Origin: Cryptomeria japonica
Taxonomy: Eukaryota > Streptophyta > Pinopsida > Cupressales > Cupressaceae
Direction: 5' to 3'
Assembly: GCF_030272615.1 (NCBI RefSeq)
Contig: NC_081406.1
Coordinates: forward strand, 267,395,692-267,459,691
DNA length: 64,000 nt
Below the pieces are notes generated by a model. It made no database searches. It saw nothing but the letters and a program-made list of their open reading frames with translations, and was not told the origin of the DNA. How positions within the stretch are numbered: position 1 is the stretch's first letter; every line of letters starts with the position of its first letter. The position numbers and the translations under genes were made by a program. Below are positions 48,047 to 58,867 of this stretch, piece by piece.

Positions 48047-48912
48047 TGTTAGGGTTCCCACAGATACTGAGAGGGGGGGGGGGTGAATCAGTATCTGACC
48101 AGTTATGAAATTTTCTTAAAACTGAATATGTAGAATATAAAGTAACAGTATATCGGTATATAAGAATTAATGCAAATAACAGAATCAAAAGCATCCACAT
48201 GAAAAGAACACCATAACACAAGATGTTTAATGAGGAAACCCGGTGTGGGAAAAACCACGATGGGATTTGTGACCCACAATATTCACTTACTGGCCAATAA
48301 GAGAATATTACTTACAATAGGGGCCTGCACATGCAGGAAGGCCAACTGCCTAGAGCTCATTGCTCAACAAGAAGTCACACTGACCTACAATGAGGATTTG
48401 CACAAATCCAATATTCTGTACTGCTTTACAATAGCATCTTCAATGCCAAATTCAGTACCGGTTCTTGCTCTGTTCTTTACATATACCCTTGACCTACAAT
48501 TCGCACATTAGGTCTGCCTTATAATTTTTTATTACATTCTATCCATATCCTACAAATGCCTACAATGATCTCTTTTATATACAAGAGTCATTTTACAATT
48601 TGCCAAGTCGGCTTACAATGATAAACAAAATATTACATATCAAAAGTCCTGTCGGCCTCTGTGCCGGTATACATATTTCCTTCTGTGACGGTGTACATCT
48701 TCTATGCCGGTGCCGATGTAGATTGATTTTGTTGATGCCGGAGCAATGTTCTATTTGAGTAATGCTTTGCCGGTGCCATAGGATTGCAAGGTTGCCTGTG
48801 TAATGCTTTGCCGGTATAATGTCTTGCCGGTGCCATAGGATTGCAAGGTTGCCATCAATGACAAAACCTTCAATCACACACAATGTCTCATTGAAGTGTC
48901 CATATGCCAACA
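48047..48912 (-). repeat. 5' LTR of the pol-less element
   Basis: 866 bp; the partner of 42201-43117. The minus-strand TATA box, tatataaaag, is at 48572-48581 (42723-42732 in the partner, slightly altered). Confidence 0.96.
48572..48581 (-). promoter_or_regulatory. TATA box in the 5' LTR of the pol-less element
   Basis: TATATAAAAG on the minus strand, within the LTR and upstream of the conserved LTR box, is the best promoter candidate in this LTR. Confidence 0.55.
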
Positions 48913-49190
48913 TTAATGAGTAGAATTCCTTTGAAAGGTAGATCAGGAGGTTTCCACTTGATCTCTTTTCTAATAGCAACCTTGGGTGTATTAATGAGTA
49001 GACTTCCTTTGAAAGGTAGAGATAGAGGTATTGATCGCCATTTACATTCTTAATACGAAGACCTTGTTTGATTCCTTTAATAGCCCAATCAATTAAAAAT
49101 GATGTTCACACTAAATTATCATAAGAACAACAATTTTCACATGGGATAATTAATTTATCTAGATCAATTAGTCCAAAAATGGTGATTCAA
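48913..49190 (-). mobile_element. LINE B, 5' portion (5'-truncated) with local tandem duplication
   Basis: The minus strand reads FLIDWAIKGIKQGLRIKNVN, the linker between the zinc-binding region and RNase H of plant LINEs, with a possible C-x2-C remnant at about 49140. No RT is found further right, so the LINE is 5'-truncated near 49190. A segment of about 77 bases (ggtttccacttgatctctttt ... aaggtag) occurs in tandem: one copy is split by the LTR element (42147-42200 plus 48913-48950) and a second lies at about 48950-49023. Confidence 0.65.
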
Positions 49191-50015
49191 TTTTTTTATA
49201 TTTTATTACTTTCTAAGCAATTTGGATTGGAAGTGCTTTAAGACAACGGTGCTAAGGTTACTCATGCTTGTTTGAATTATTATTTCTCTTTTCCTAACAC
49301 TTTCAATATTTCAGAGCATTTGCAATGATTAATTTGATCAAACTTGTGTAAAAGGTAAAACTAGAAATTTCAATGTTAATCCAACTATCTACACTTGCTC
49401 AAACTGTAAGTAAGAAAACTGAAATGACACTAGGAACTAAGTTGCAATATAATAGAATTGAAAAAAATGATTTTTGTCATATTTTTGAATGATAGACACA
49501 ATCATAGCACAACCTTGTATACTATAATTCTCACTAATGATTTATCTTTGTCGAAACCTAATCATTGTTGTTTATTGAATCCCTCAAAGTACCTATAAAT
49601 ATCAATATTTGTAAAGTAAAATTTTATTTGAAGTCATTTTGAATATTCTTGTACTAAATAACATAGACACGTGTTCAAAAATCACCAATTTATCATTGAA
49701 GTGTAGATTTTTTTTTTTAATCAAAGGACAAACCCAAGTAAATGGTTTTCTTTTCCACTCCCTCATAATAGGTACATAAACTAAGAAGGGTATAGATGAG
49801 TTGTGTGACTATTATCAACTTCCTGACTAGTTTGATGGTACAATTTACTCTAACTATTTGAACAATGTAGGAGCTTAATAGAATAAGAAAGCCCTCATAC
49901 TATATAAATTTTATTTCATCATAAATATGATAATTTACTAATACATGTCCATGGATACATTTTGTATGGATCTTACCTTTCACATTTGTGGATTAACTTC
50001 ATGTTATTCATGTTT
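49191..50015. other. intergenic stretch with one retroposon tail
   Basis: This AT-rich stretch has no gene. A T run at 49708-49718 followed by 'aatcaaaggacaaacccaag' looks, on the minus strand, like the poly(A) end of a LINE-type retroposon (ttgggtttgtcctttgatt then A's), similar in style to the 3' end of LINE A at about 50016-50060. Confidence 0.5.
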
Positions 50016-50208
50016 TTGATTAAGGAAAACCAGGTTTTAAGGGACCTGAAACCCACTTACATATCGAAAAGAAAAGCATTAGAGAAATAAGAGAGGACAA
50101 AACAAAGAGAGAAAGGCTACAAAAGAACTACACAAAAGACAACAGCCAAAGAAAAGAACAACAAAAGACCAGTGAGAAACTGGCACACCTAAAACATAAC
50201 TAGAGCAT

Positions 50209-52138
50209 TTAGGTGAAAATATTTATGGTCTCCTCAACATCCCTGACAAGCATCATCATCACATTTTCTGCCTCTTTAAGGTCTTTACTTTCCTGCACCT
50301 GTTGATTACCTTTGGTCTTCAGCTCCAACTCTTTAGCATTTTGCCTAGTTCTGCGTCCAGAAGAATGTTGGATAGAGCTAGAACTTGGCTCATCATCAAC
50401 AATCACAATGTCTTTATTCTACTTATCCTTCTCCAGGCATGCAACCAACACATTCATATTTTGGGAAGACACCTTCAACACAGCCAAGCTATGCTCCATT
50501 AATTTTCTCAAAGCACTCTCGATTTTTTGAATCCTGTTGTTTATCAATTCATTATCAGACTCACCCTTTTTTGAGTGTCCTCACCACATCCTCCAGGTGC
50601 TTCAAATCTCCCTTTATGATCTCACCTTCCGACTAGTCCAGAATTTATTTTTCATCCGCTGCTTCACTATTATCCTTAGAATTTTCCTCTTTTCCTTTAT
50701 TATTAATATCCTTAACCACATTATCAATTTTGAGCTCCAACTCTCTCTGTTTTTCCTGAATGTTGGTAATATTATCAATCACCCACTTCTAGAAATTAAA
50801 CATTTTCAGGGAGCTATTTCTAGCAGCATTCAAAATAGTATCTGCATCCTCCATGTCCTGGGTAGAATCCTTAGACCTAGGGTTGCCCTCCTCCATATTA
50901 TTCTGAACCTCATCCCTATTGTTTGTATCATAGGGACTCTCCTTCTCCTCTGACTCATCAAAATCCTCTTTACCTTGCTCATTATCCTTGTCTCCTTCCT
51001 CACCCTCCACCTCCTTCTCCTGCTCATGCTTCGCCTCCTTTTCCACCTCCTTCTCCTGCTCCTGTTCAGGATCAATCGTCTCTTCAACGTCTTCTTCAAC
51101 TTTCTTACTAACCCTCAATTTCTTTTTAGGGGGAGGATTGGTAGAATCCTCATCAGACTCAGAACTGTCATAATCCTCAGAGATATGGGCATTCTCCACA
51201 AAGGGATCATCCTTATTAGCCTTAACTCTATCCTTAAGATACTCATAAATTAACAGAATAAGACCTTGGTGGGAAATGGCATAGGAATTGGGTTTCTTAG
51301 CATGGTCGGCCAGACTGTCATTAAGGGAGGAGGCCAAATAGAAGGGTAGAGATATCTTAGAGCCATGGCGAAAGTGATTAAGGATAACAAAGTGATAATT
51401 ATAGACTTTCGAAAACCAACCATCAACAATAAGATACTCCATTAACACTTTCAATATTTTTTGCCAAAAGGATTTTACTTGGTTGGGGAGATAATAGGAA
51501 ATATTATCCTTTTTGGCAAGGTGAGCCCTTTCTTCTTCGTTCTTGGGGAAAATTTTGATGGCTTCCACTGAGAACTGATGATCTCTATAAAACTTGATGT
51601 CGTCCTTCTACAAACCAGTCACTTCAGCCACCAAATCTTCATCCACTCTCTAGGTCTGACCAAATAGAGTAACTATGTTATTTTTCCAGCCCTTGGCAAA
51701 ACCACGGGATACAGAGTTCTTGCTCCCATGCAATTTCTCCATATAATCAGTGAAGCCATTTTTATGCAGCCTTCTCCAAATTTTCCTTTCACCCTTCCAA
51801 CTATCATAGTTGGTGGGCTCATTACAGTTGATATTTCCTCCCATAATGTAGTAGTTGTTCAAATTGAAATCCTCAAGGGAGCACAAACTGACCAGATGCT
51901 GAAGAACAGAGAAGCTGGAATCGAAAACCAAGGTAATTTTCTTGTTTTTCAAGTAGCCCTTTAAAACATGCAAATTAACCCAGTAATTAATATGATAAGG
52001 CCCTTCACACCTATACTCATTAGCACGATGCCTGAGACAGGTCATCATCTGACAATCCGCCTGACTCCAAACTCTATCATTGAAGTTCGAACCAAAAAGG
52101 GTAATAATGAGATTAATATGTACCATTGATCCTGTCAT
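50209..52138 (-). pseudogene. third ORF of LINE A, downstream of RNase H
   Basis: The ATG at 52138 lies 8 bases after the RNase H stop. One frame continues to 50645 across stops near 51647, 51608 and 50789, then a frameshift near 50580 leads to an end at 50209: about 640 codons. The N-terminal 300 residues look globular (MTGSMVHINLIITLFGSNF; RRLHKNGFTDYMEKLHGS; QVKSFWQKILKVLMEYLIVD; VILNHFRHGSKISLPFYLAS). Then comes PPPKKKLRVSKK, an NLS-like patch, a long E/K/Q/D-rich stretch, and C-terminal coiled-coil segments. No known domain is recognised. Plant L1 elements normally end after RNase H, so an ORF of this size here is unusual. It could be the accessory protein of another element that the LINE inserted next to, but the short spacing argues for one transcription unit. 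Confidence 0.6.
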
Positions 52139-52145
52139 AAAATAA

Positions 52146-53059
52146 TTACTCTTGGACTTTGTTCTTACATGATGACTCTCTGATATAATTAGCATCTTCC
52201 ACTAAAATGACCCCTTCATTGGCTAACAAATCGGCTACCCTATTACCTTCCCTAAAGGTATGGGTAATAACCACACTATCATAGACATCTAACATTTTTT
52301 TTGTTGTATCAATGATATTTTGGATATTCCAAGAAGGGGAACTAATACCTTTAATAACCTGAATTATATTGAGGGAATCCCCCTCTAGCCAAATTCTTTT
52401 AAAATTGAAGGCCTGAGAAAGCTGAAGACATTTTAACATTGCCAGAGCTTCTGCAACATGGTTGTTTTGAATTCCAAAGGGAGAAGCAATCGCAGCAACA
52501 CAAAAGCCATAAGAGTTTCTAATAACACCTCCCCCTCCAACATTACTTGGATTTCCTTTAGCTACACCATCAAAGTTCACCTTCACCCAATCATGAGGAG
52601 GGAACCTCCAAACCACATTATCTCTTCTACTCTTCAGATCAGACTTCCAAACCTTATTCATTAATTTCCATTCTGTTAGAATCCTTTTCTCATTATCATT
52701 CATATCAATATAACTACACTGCTTGTTGCTTTTGTGAATGGTGTTGATGTTTTCTTTAATAGCCCTACAAATATTTTCATACACCACCTGAGAAGAACAC
52801 TTAGTCTCCCTAAAAATTCTATTGTTTCTCTCCTTCCAAATATGCCAATGGGTCATAGGAAGAAAAAAGGACCAAAGGGTCTTAATGATGGGAAGCTTGG
52901 TAGGGAAAATCCAATGCTAAAGGACTTCCTTAAAACTATTCTGCATAACCCAATCAACTTTCCATTGCATCCACACTTTACCCTAGATTTCCCAGGTAAA
53001 AGAATGGTGAATGAACAAATGATCCATAGACTCAGCCTCTTTCTAACATAACTCACACC
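52146..53059 (-). pseudogene. LINE A zinc-binding region (end) and RNase H
   Basis: From the copia B border the minus strand continues the zf-RVT region (SMDHLFIH, then FTWEI) and an open frame MTHWHIWKERNNRIFRETK from 52856. The RNase H shows WVKVNFDGVAKGNPSNVGGGG, AEALAMLKCLQL, IWLEGDSLNII and FREGNRVADLLANEG, so all four catalytic positions look intact in this copy. A TAG lies just inside the zinc-binding part next to the insertion. The 237-codon open frame ends at 52146. Confidence 0.9.
53055..53059. other. target-site duplication of copia B (left)
   Basis: The five bases acacc precede the 5' LTR and are repeated at 60018-60022 after the 3' LTR. Joining the flanks with one copy restores the C-E-L-C of the LINE zinc-binding region. 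Confidence 0.97.
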
Positions 53060-54625
53060 TGTTGGCATTACATTAAGTTTGTTGGTATGATGATATTGAG
53101 AAGGTTGTTGGAGATTGATGATATAATTGATAAAGGATGATTACTGTCTTAATAATATTATTTTGTCATTGATGTCAAGCGATTGATTTTCTAATTCAGT
53201 ATGATGTTGCCATATCTTAAAGAGTATGTTTTGATGAGTATAAAGATGTCGGTAAGTGACACATAAGGAATGTGAAAATGAAGGGGAGTAATAAGTTATT
53301 CAATGGGAAACTATTACTGAGTTAGACAGTGATGAGATTATGTTATTTTGATTGTTTTGATATCCTATATATGTGTATTCGAAGACTGAATAAGGAGGAG
53401 AAAAGATTTCATGCAATAGAATGAGTAAAGGTTTGATACTATTCTATTTTACCGAGCAAGGAGCCAGTCGGTAAATTCCAAGGTTATCGGTGTCGGTTAA
53501 AGAAGGAAGTAGTCACTGAGCATCGTCAAGCAAGAAAAGTTATCGAGACAGTAACCGAGACAAATATAGAATGTCTACCGAGTAAAGTTCAGAATTAACC
53601 GAGCGTCAACCGAGCAGTAACATAATGCATTGGATGAGTAAATACATTATTAAATGAAGGATGCCAATGAGCTAGAGATTTATATAAGATTGGAATGTTG
53701 TGCAAGAAGTTTGTTAAGGATCAACGACAATGAAAATTCAAGAGTTAGATCTACAACACAGATTGAATGGTTATGACTGAGCACAAGTACCAAGGAAGGA
53801 ATACAAGTTTCAAGGCAAGATAAAACATTTTTTTGTTCGAAGGATTCAATGAACCTAGTCAAGTTTGAAGATCTGATGGCTAAGATTAATCATGGGAAAT
53901 GTGATTAAGGAGATTAAGCGGTTAGGAATTGCTTATAAATAAGGAAAAGTTGATGAACAAAGAATGCAGGCAAATAGAAGAACAGTGATGTTGTAGAAGA
54001 GATTACAGAGTACAGAAGATTGAAGATCTGATTGAAGAACAGAGTGAGAAGCCCAACAAGGAGGAAGATAAGTCTTATGTCAAGATGATTTTGAGCACAT
54101 AGAGTCTGCTATAACATTTCAGATGTGAAGTTGCAGATATATTTTATTACTGTTATTTATTTTTGTAAGTGACAGGAAATCTCTTAACCGAGTGGACCTA
54201 ATAGTCTTATTTGTAAATCCTCTAGTAAGGTAACATTCTAATTAAGTGTTTGAAATCATTTGACAAGGTCACTTCTAACAAAGTGCAAGATTCTGATAGA
54301 TTTGAGGGAAATCCCTTGACCGGGTCACATCTAGCAATGTGTTTATGTAATCTTTAACAGGATTGGCTTTTAACCGAGCATACTCTAGAAGAGTATATTT
54401 TCTTCGCGGGTCCGAAATCCCATAGTGGTTTTTCCCTATTTGGGTTTCCATGTTAAATCTGGTGTTAAATGTGTTTTGATGTTTCAAGTTTATCAGTTTA
54501 TGAGTTTGAATGATTTACAATCATAGTTGCATATCAAGTAAGTTCTGCCGAGGTTGAATCTGATTAAGAGTTTGAATTGTGAGTTTATTTGATTCATCCC
54601 CCCCCCCCCTCTCATTAAACTAACA
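53060..54625 (+). repeat. 5' LTR of copia B
   Basis: 1566 bp, tgttggcatt...ctaaca. It contains many 'accgag' words, a TATAAATA box at 53934-53941, and the LTR box agtggtttttccctatttgg at 54424-54443. It ends with a long C run (54600-54609) before ctcattaaactaaca. Confidence 0.97.
53934..53941 (+). promoter_or_regulatory. TATA box in the 5' LTR of copia B
   Basis: TATAAATA, preceded by gcggttaggaattgct. It is conserved in the 3' LTR at 59334-59341 and lies about 690 bases before the LTR end. Confidence 0.55.
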
Positions 54626-54627
54626 AT

Positions 54628-54645
54628 TGGTATTAGAGCTAGAAC
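54628..54645 (+). promoter_or_regulatory. primer binding site of copia B
   Basis: tggtattagagctagaac begins two bases after the 5' LTR. It is the tRNA-iMet-type site (tggtatcagagc) with one transition in the first twelve bases. Confidence 0.9.
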
Positions 54646-54687
54646 TCCGAAATAAAAGTTTAAAGGAGCTTGAGGCAAGATCCGAAG

Positions 54688-57600
54688 ATGTATAAAAGGG
54701 ATGCACCAAAGTTGAACAACTCAAGTTTCTCCACATGGCATAAAAGAATGAAGCTGCACTTATCAGGAATTGGAGAATATGCAACATATTATCTAGAGAA
54801 TGATTACACTGCACCTAGCACCTACCCTATGACGATGGAAGAAATAAAGGCAAAGCAAGAACATATTCAAGCAATGATTGAAATAACATCAACATTGACC
54901 AAATCAGAGTTTAATGATCTAGAAGGTTGTAATGATGCCAAAGCTATGTGGGATAAGCTTACATCTGTGTATGGTGGTGATGAACATGTTCAAAGAGCAA
55001 AAGTAGACAGTCTAAGAGGACAACTTGAATCCATGAGAATGAATGAAGGTGAGAACGTAATCCGATACAGTACAAGGTTAAAGGAAACTATCAATCAAAT
55101 CAAAGGAGTAGGAGGAACTATTAAAGAAAAGGATGTAACAAGTAAGTTACTGAGAACACTTCTACCTGCTTATGTCATTCGAGTCTCTACAATTAATGAA
55201 TTAAGGTCTGTACCAAAAATTCTAGTCTCTTTGGATGCTACTATCGGTAAGCTACATGCTTTTGAGTTAAGTAATTTTGATAATAGTGGGTCTTCGATAA
55301 ACAAAGTTGAATCTGCATTTAGTTCTTTTCATCTTGGTGAATCTAATGATTACAATGATAGAATGTATAAGTATGTTGAAGGAAATCATAGTGGAGCAAG
55401 TGAGAGATTTCACAAAAACAAGGAAGAAGTACATAAACTATATGAGAAAATCAGAAAGCAAGAAGAGTTTGAAGCATTATTGGCCAGAAGGTTACCGAGA
55501 GGCAAAGGTAAGTATAAAGGAAAGCTACCTTTAAAATGTTTTAACTGTGATAAAATTGGACATATGGCTTCTAACTGTCCTGACAAAGAATCTAGTGAAA
55601 AGAGAGAATACAGAGATGAAAGACAGAAAGACAACCAATACAGAGGGCACCGAGACTTCAGAAGGAGAGATATAAAGACATGCCTAGTAGCTGATGAGGA
55701 ATCCAATGATGATAAATTTGATGGGACTGAGACAGAGGAAGTTGTATATGTGGCTATCAAAGATGGATTAGATGAAGAAAGGTATGAAGAAAAAGCCTTA
55801 ATATCACACATAAATAATAATGATTCTTGGACCATAGATAGTGGATGCTCACATCACATGACAGGTGATAAACACAAGTTTGTTAAATTAGAAGATTATG
55901 ATGGAGGTTATGTAAGATTTGGCAATGATGCAACATGTCCTGTGAAAGGTAAAGGTTATATCACACTTCTTGACAATGCTAAATGTGATGATGTATATTG
56001 GGTTGAAGGTTTGAAATACAATTTGTTGAGTGTAGCACAACTAAACAATACAGGGTACCGAATAGAATTTCAGAAAGGAATTGTCAAAGCTCATGACAAA
56101 CATGGAAAGTTGGTTTCTATCGGGACTCAAACAAGAGGTAATAAATTTCATCTTGACTCAACTCGGAACAATTGTCTGTATGAAAAAATAGAAGATACTT
56201 GGTTATCGCATAAAAGGTTTTGTCATGTAAATTTTGATAACCCGATCAAAATAAGTAAGAAGCACTGAGTAAGAGGTCTACCGAGCTTGGAAAAACTTGA
56301 GAATGCAATATGCCGAGGATGCCACATGGGTAAGATGACAAAATCAAGCTTTACAAGTAAGTCTTACACTTCTAAAGGAATTTTAGATCTTGTACACATT
56401 GATCTTTGTGGTCCTATGAAAGTTCAAAGTTATTATGGCGATAAATACTTCATATTATTTGTGGATGATTACTCAAGGATGATGTCAGTTATGTTTTTAA
56501 AAGAGAAATCAGAAGCCTTTCAAATGTTCAAATGGTATAAGGCAAGAGTTGAAAAAGAAATAGGAAGATAGTTGAAATGTCTAAGATTTGATAGAGGAGG
56601 AGAGTTCATTTCAGATGAATTTAACTTATTTTGCAATGATCATGGTATAAAGAGACAAGTGTCTGCACTGAGAACACCACAACAAAATGGGATAGCTAAA
56701 AGAAGAAACAGATCAATTGTAGATTGTGCCAGAACTTTGATGATAGAAAAGAGAGTACCTCAAATATTTTGGAGAGAAGCAATAAGCACTGCAATTTACA
56801 CCCAGAACTGAGTACAACTGAAGAAAGGAACTATGAAGACACCGTCTGAAATCTGGTATGACAAGAAACAAAATGTAAGTTATTTAAAAATATTTGGAAG
56901 TAGATGTTATGTTCACAAATATGACAAAAATGGAAAATTTGATCAGAAAAGTGAGGAAGGAACATTTCTTGGTTATTCCTCTAGGAGTAAAGCATTTAAA
57001 TGTCTAATCAAATCATCTAACAAAATAGTGGAAAGTGCAAATGTGAAAATTGATGAATTTGCAGAAAGGAATGATGAAGGAAATTCCAAAGAACCAGAAG
57101 ATTATGAAGAGTTTGTATATGTACAACCGAGAAGTCTTACCGAGAAAGCCGATGAAGAAAATACTCAGTTACCGAGTGATGAAGAAGATCATACAGAGCC
57201 TATCGAGCCTATATTAACATCAAGTTAGATTATAGGAGATAAGGATGCTCCAGTGATGACAAGGAACAAACTGAGACATAACACATGTCTGATATCCGAG
57301 TTTGAACCGAGGATAGTAAAAGAGGCATTAAGCAATGAAGATTGGGTGAATGTTATGACAGAAGAGATTGAGCAAATCAAGAAAAATGAAACATGGACAC
57401 TGGTCCTAAGACCAAAAGAGAAAAATGTAATCGGTACAAAGTGGATTTTCGGAAATAAGCTAAATGAAAAAGGTGAGGTCATTCAGAATAAAGCAAGGCT
57501 AGTTTGCAAAGGTTATGCTCAAGAAGAAGGAATAGACTATGGTGAGACTTTTGCACCTATGGCAAGACTTAAGGGAGTGAGAACATTGTTGTCACATGCT

Positions 57601-58857
57601 GCTCACAAAAATTTCAAGGTATATCAAATGGATGTTAAATATGCATTTTTGAATGGTATACTAGAAGAAGAAGTCTATATTGAACAGCCTGAAGGATTTA
57701 TTGAAGAGAAGAATAAAGATCAGGTATGTAAGTTGAACAAAGATTTATATGGCCTAAAGAAAGCACCTAGAGCATCGTATGAAAGGTTGCACTCTTACTT
57801 AATAAAGATTGGATTTATAAGGACTAGTGAAAAGAACAACATGTATATGAAGAATGATAAGGATAATTGAATATTGATTTCAACCATATTTGTAGATGAT
57901 ATTATTTTTTGTGGAAATGATTCTTTATGTAAGAACTTTGGAAATGAAATGTGCAAAGAATTTGAGATGTCATTAATCGATGAAATAAAGTATTTTATAG
58001 GTTTACAAATACTGCAAATGAAAAATGGGATTTTCATTACTCAATCCAAGTATATAAAGGAAATCTTGAAGAAATTTGGAATGGAGGATTCTAAATCTTT
58101 AAGTACTCCTATGACTACTAATTGTAAACTATCAAAGAATGATGAATCTACATCTGTTGATGAGACACTTTACCGATCTATGATTGGAAAGTTGCAATAT
58201 GTAGTTCACAACAGGCCTGATATAGCACATGCAATAGGTATAGCTGCAAGTTTTTTTGCAGATCCCAAAGAAACCCATATGACAACAATCAAGAGAATTT
58301 TCAGATACTTGAGAGGCACTGAATATTATGGTTTACTATATAAAAAGAGGAATGATTTTGACTTAAGATTCTATACTGATGCTGATTGGGCAAGAAATAT
58401 TGATGACAGGAAAAGCACAAGCGGTGGAGCTTTCTTTTTGGGAGAAAGACTAGTGAGTTGGCTTAGCAAGAAACAAGGATGCATTTCACAGTCAACAACT
58501 GAAGCTGAATATGTCGCTACAACATTGAATTGTACCAATATAACATGGATCAAACAACTGTTGGAAGGTATGAATGAGACAGTTACTGAGCCAGTAACTA
58601 TATTTTGTGATAATACAAGTGCTATTAACATTTCAAAGAATCCGGTAATGCACTCTAAGACAAAGCATATTTCTATAAAATATCATTATCTATGAGAAGA
58701 AGTTCAAGAAAAGAAGTTCAAGAAAAGAAAGTTGTGCTGGAATATGTTAGCACAAAGGAACAAATAGCAGACATCTTCACAAAGCCACTGCCAAGGGACA
58801 CTTTTGAGTATCTCAGAAGTAAGTTAGGGGTCCTACCCCTATCTAGTACTCACTAAC
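54688..58857 (+). pseudogene. copia B gag-pol polyprotein, broken by stops
   Basis: The first ATG after the PBS is at 54688 (MYKRDAPKLNN). One frame spans gag (with FSTWHKRMKLHLSGI; knuckle CFNCDKIGHMASNC at about 55540), protease (WTIDSGCSHHMTG, about 55830), integrase (CRGCHMGKM zinc region, HIDLCGPM, LFVDDYS, PQQNGIAKRRN), RT ([36 protein letters not shown] with the catalytic aspartates intact) and RNase H (YTDADWARN, TTEAEYVA). Stops lie at 56266, 56569, 56809, 57226, 57868 and 58693; at least 56809 and 58693 sit where the family has arginine and read TGA, consistent with CGA to TGA. A 14-base tandem duplication near 58698-58726 shifts the last 45 codons. The copia order is secure. Confidence 0.93.
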
Positions 58858-58867
58858 AGAGTTCGGT

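Larger units (their letters stand above)
42201..48912 (-). mobile_element. non-autonomous LTR retrotransposon with gag and a large unknown ORF, no pol
   Basis: Both LTRs (917 and 866 bp), a 5-bp target-site duplication ttaat (42196-42200 and 48913-48917), a tRNA-iMet-type PBS and a PPT show a complete element of 6712 bp. On the minus strand it encodes a Gag with four zinc knuckles and a second protein of about 1010 codons. No protease, integrase, RT or RNase H motif is present in any frame. It must have been mobilised by another element's enzymes. The LTR box and PBS type match the copia elements in this window, so a copia helper is likely. In the first 345 bases the LTRs differ at about 15 positions plus an indel. 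Confidence 0.93.

Noticed and set aside
50830..51099. Arginine-rich ORF on the minus strand
   Set aside because: It is a shifted-frame shadow of the glutamate/lysine-rich stretch of LINE A ORF3.
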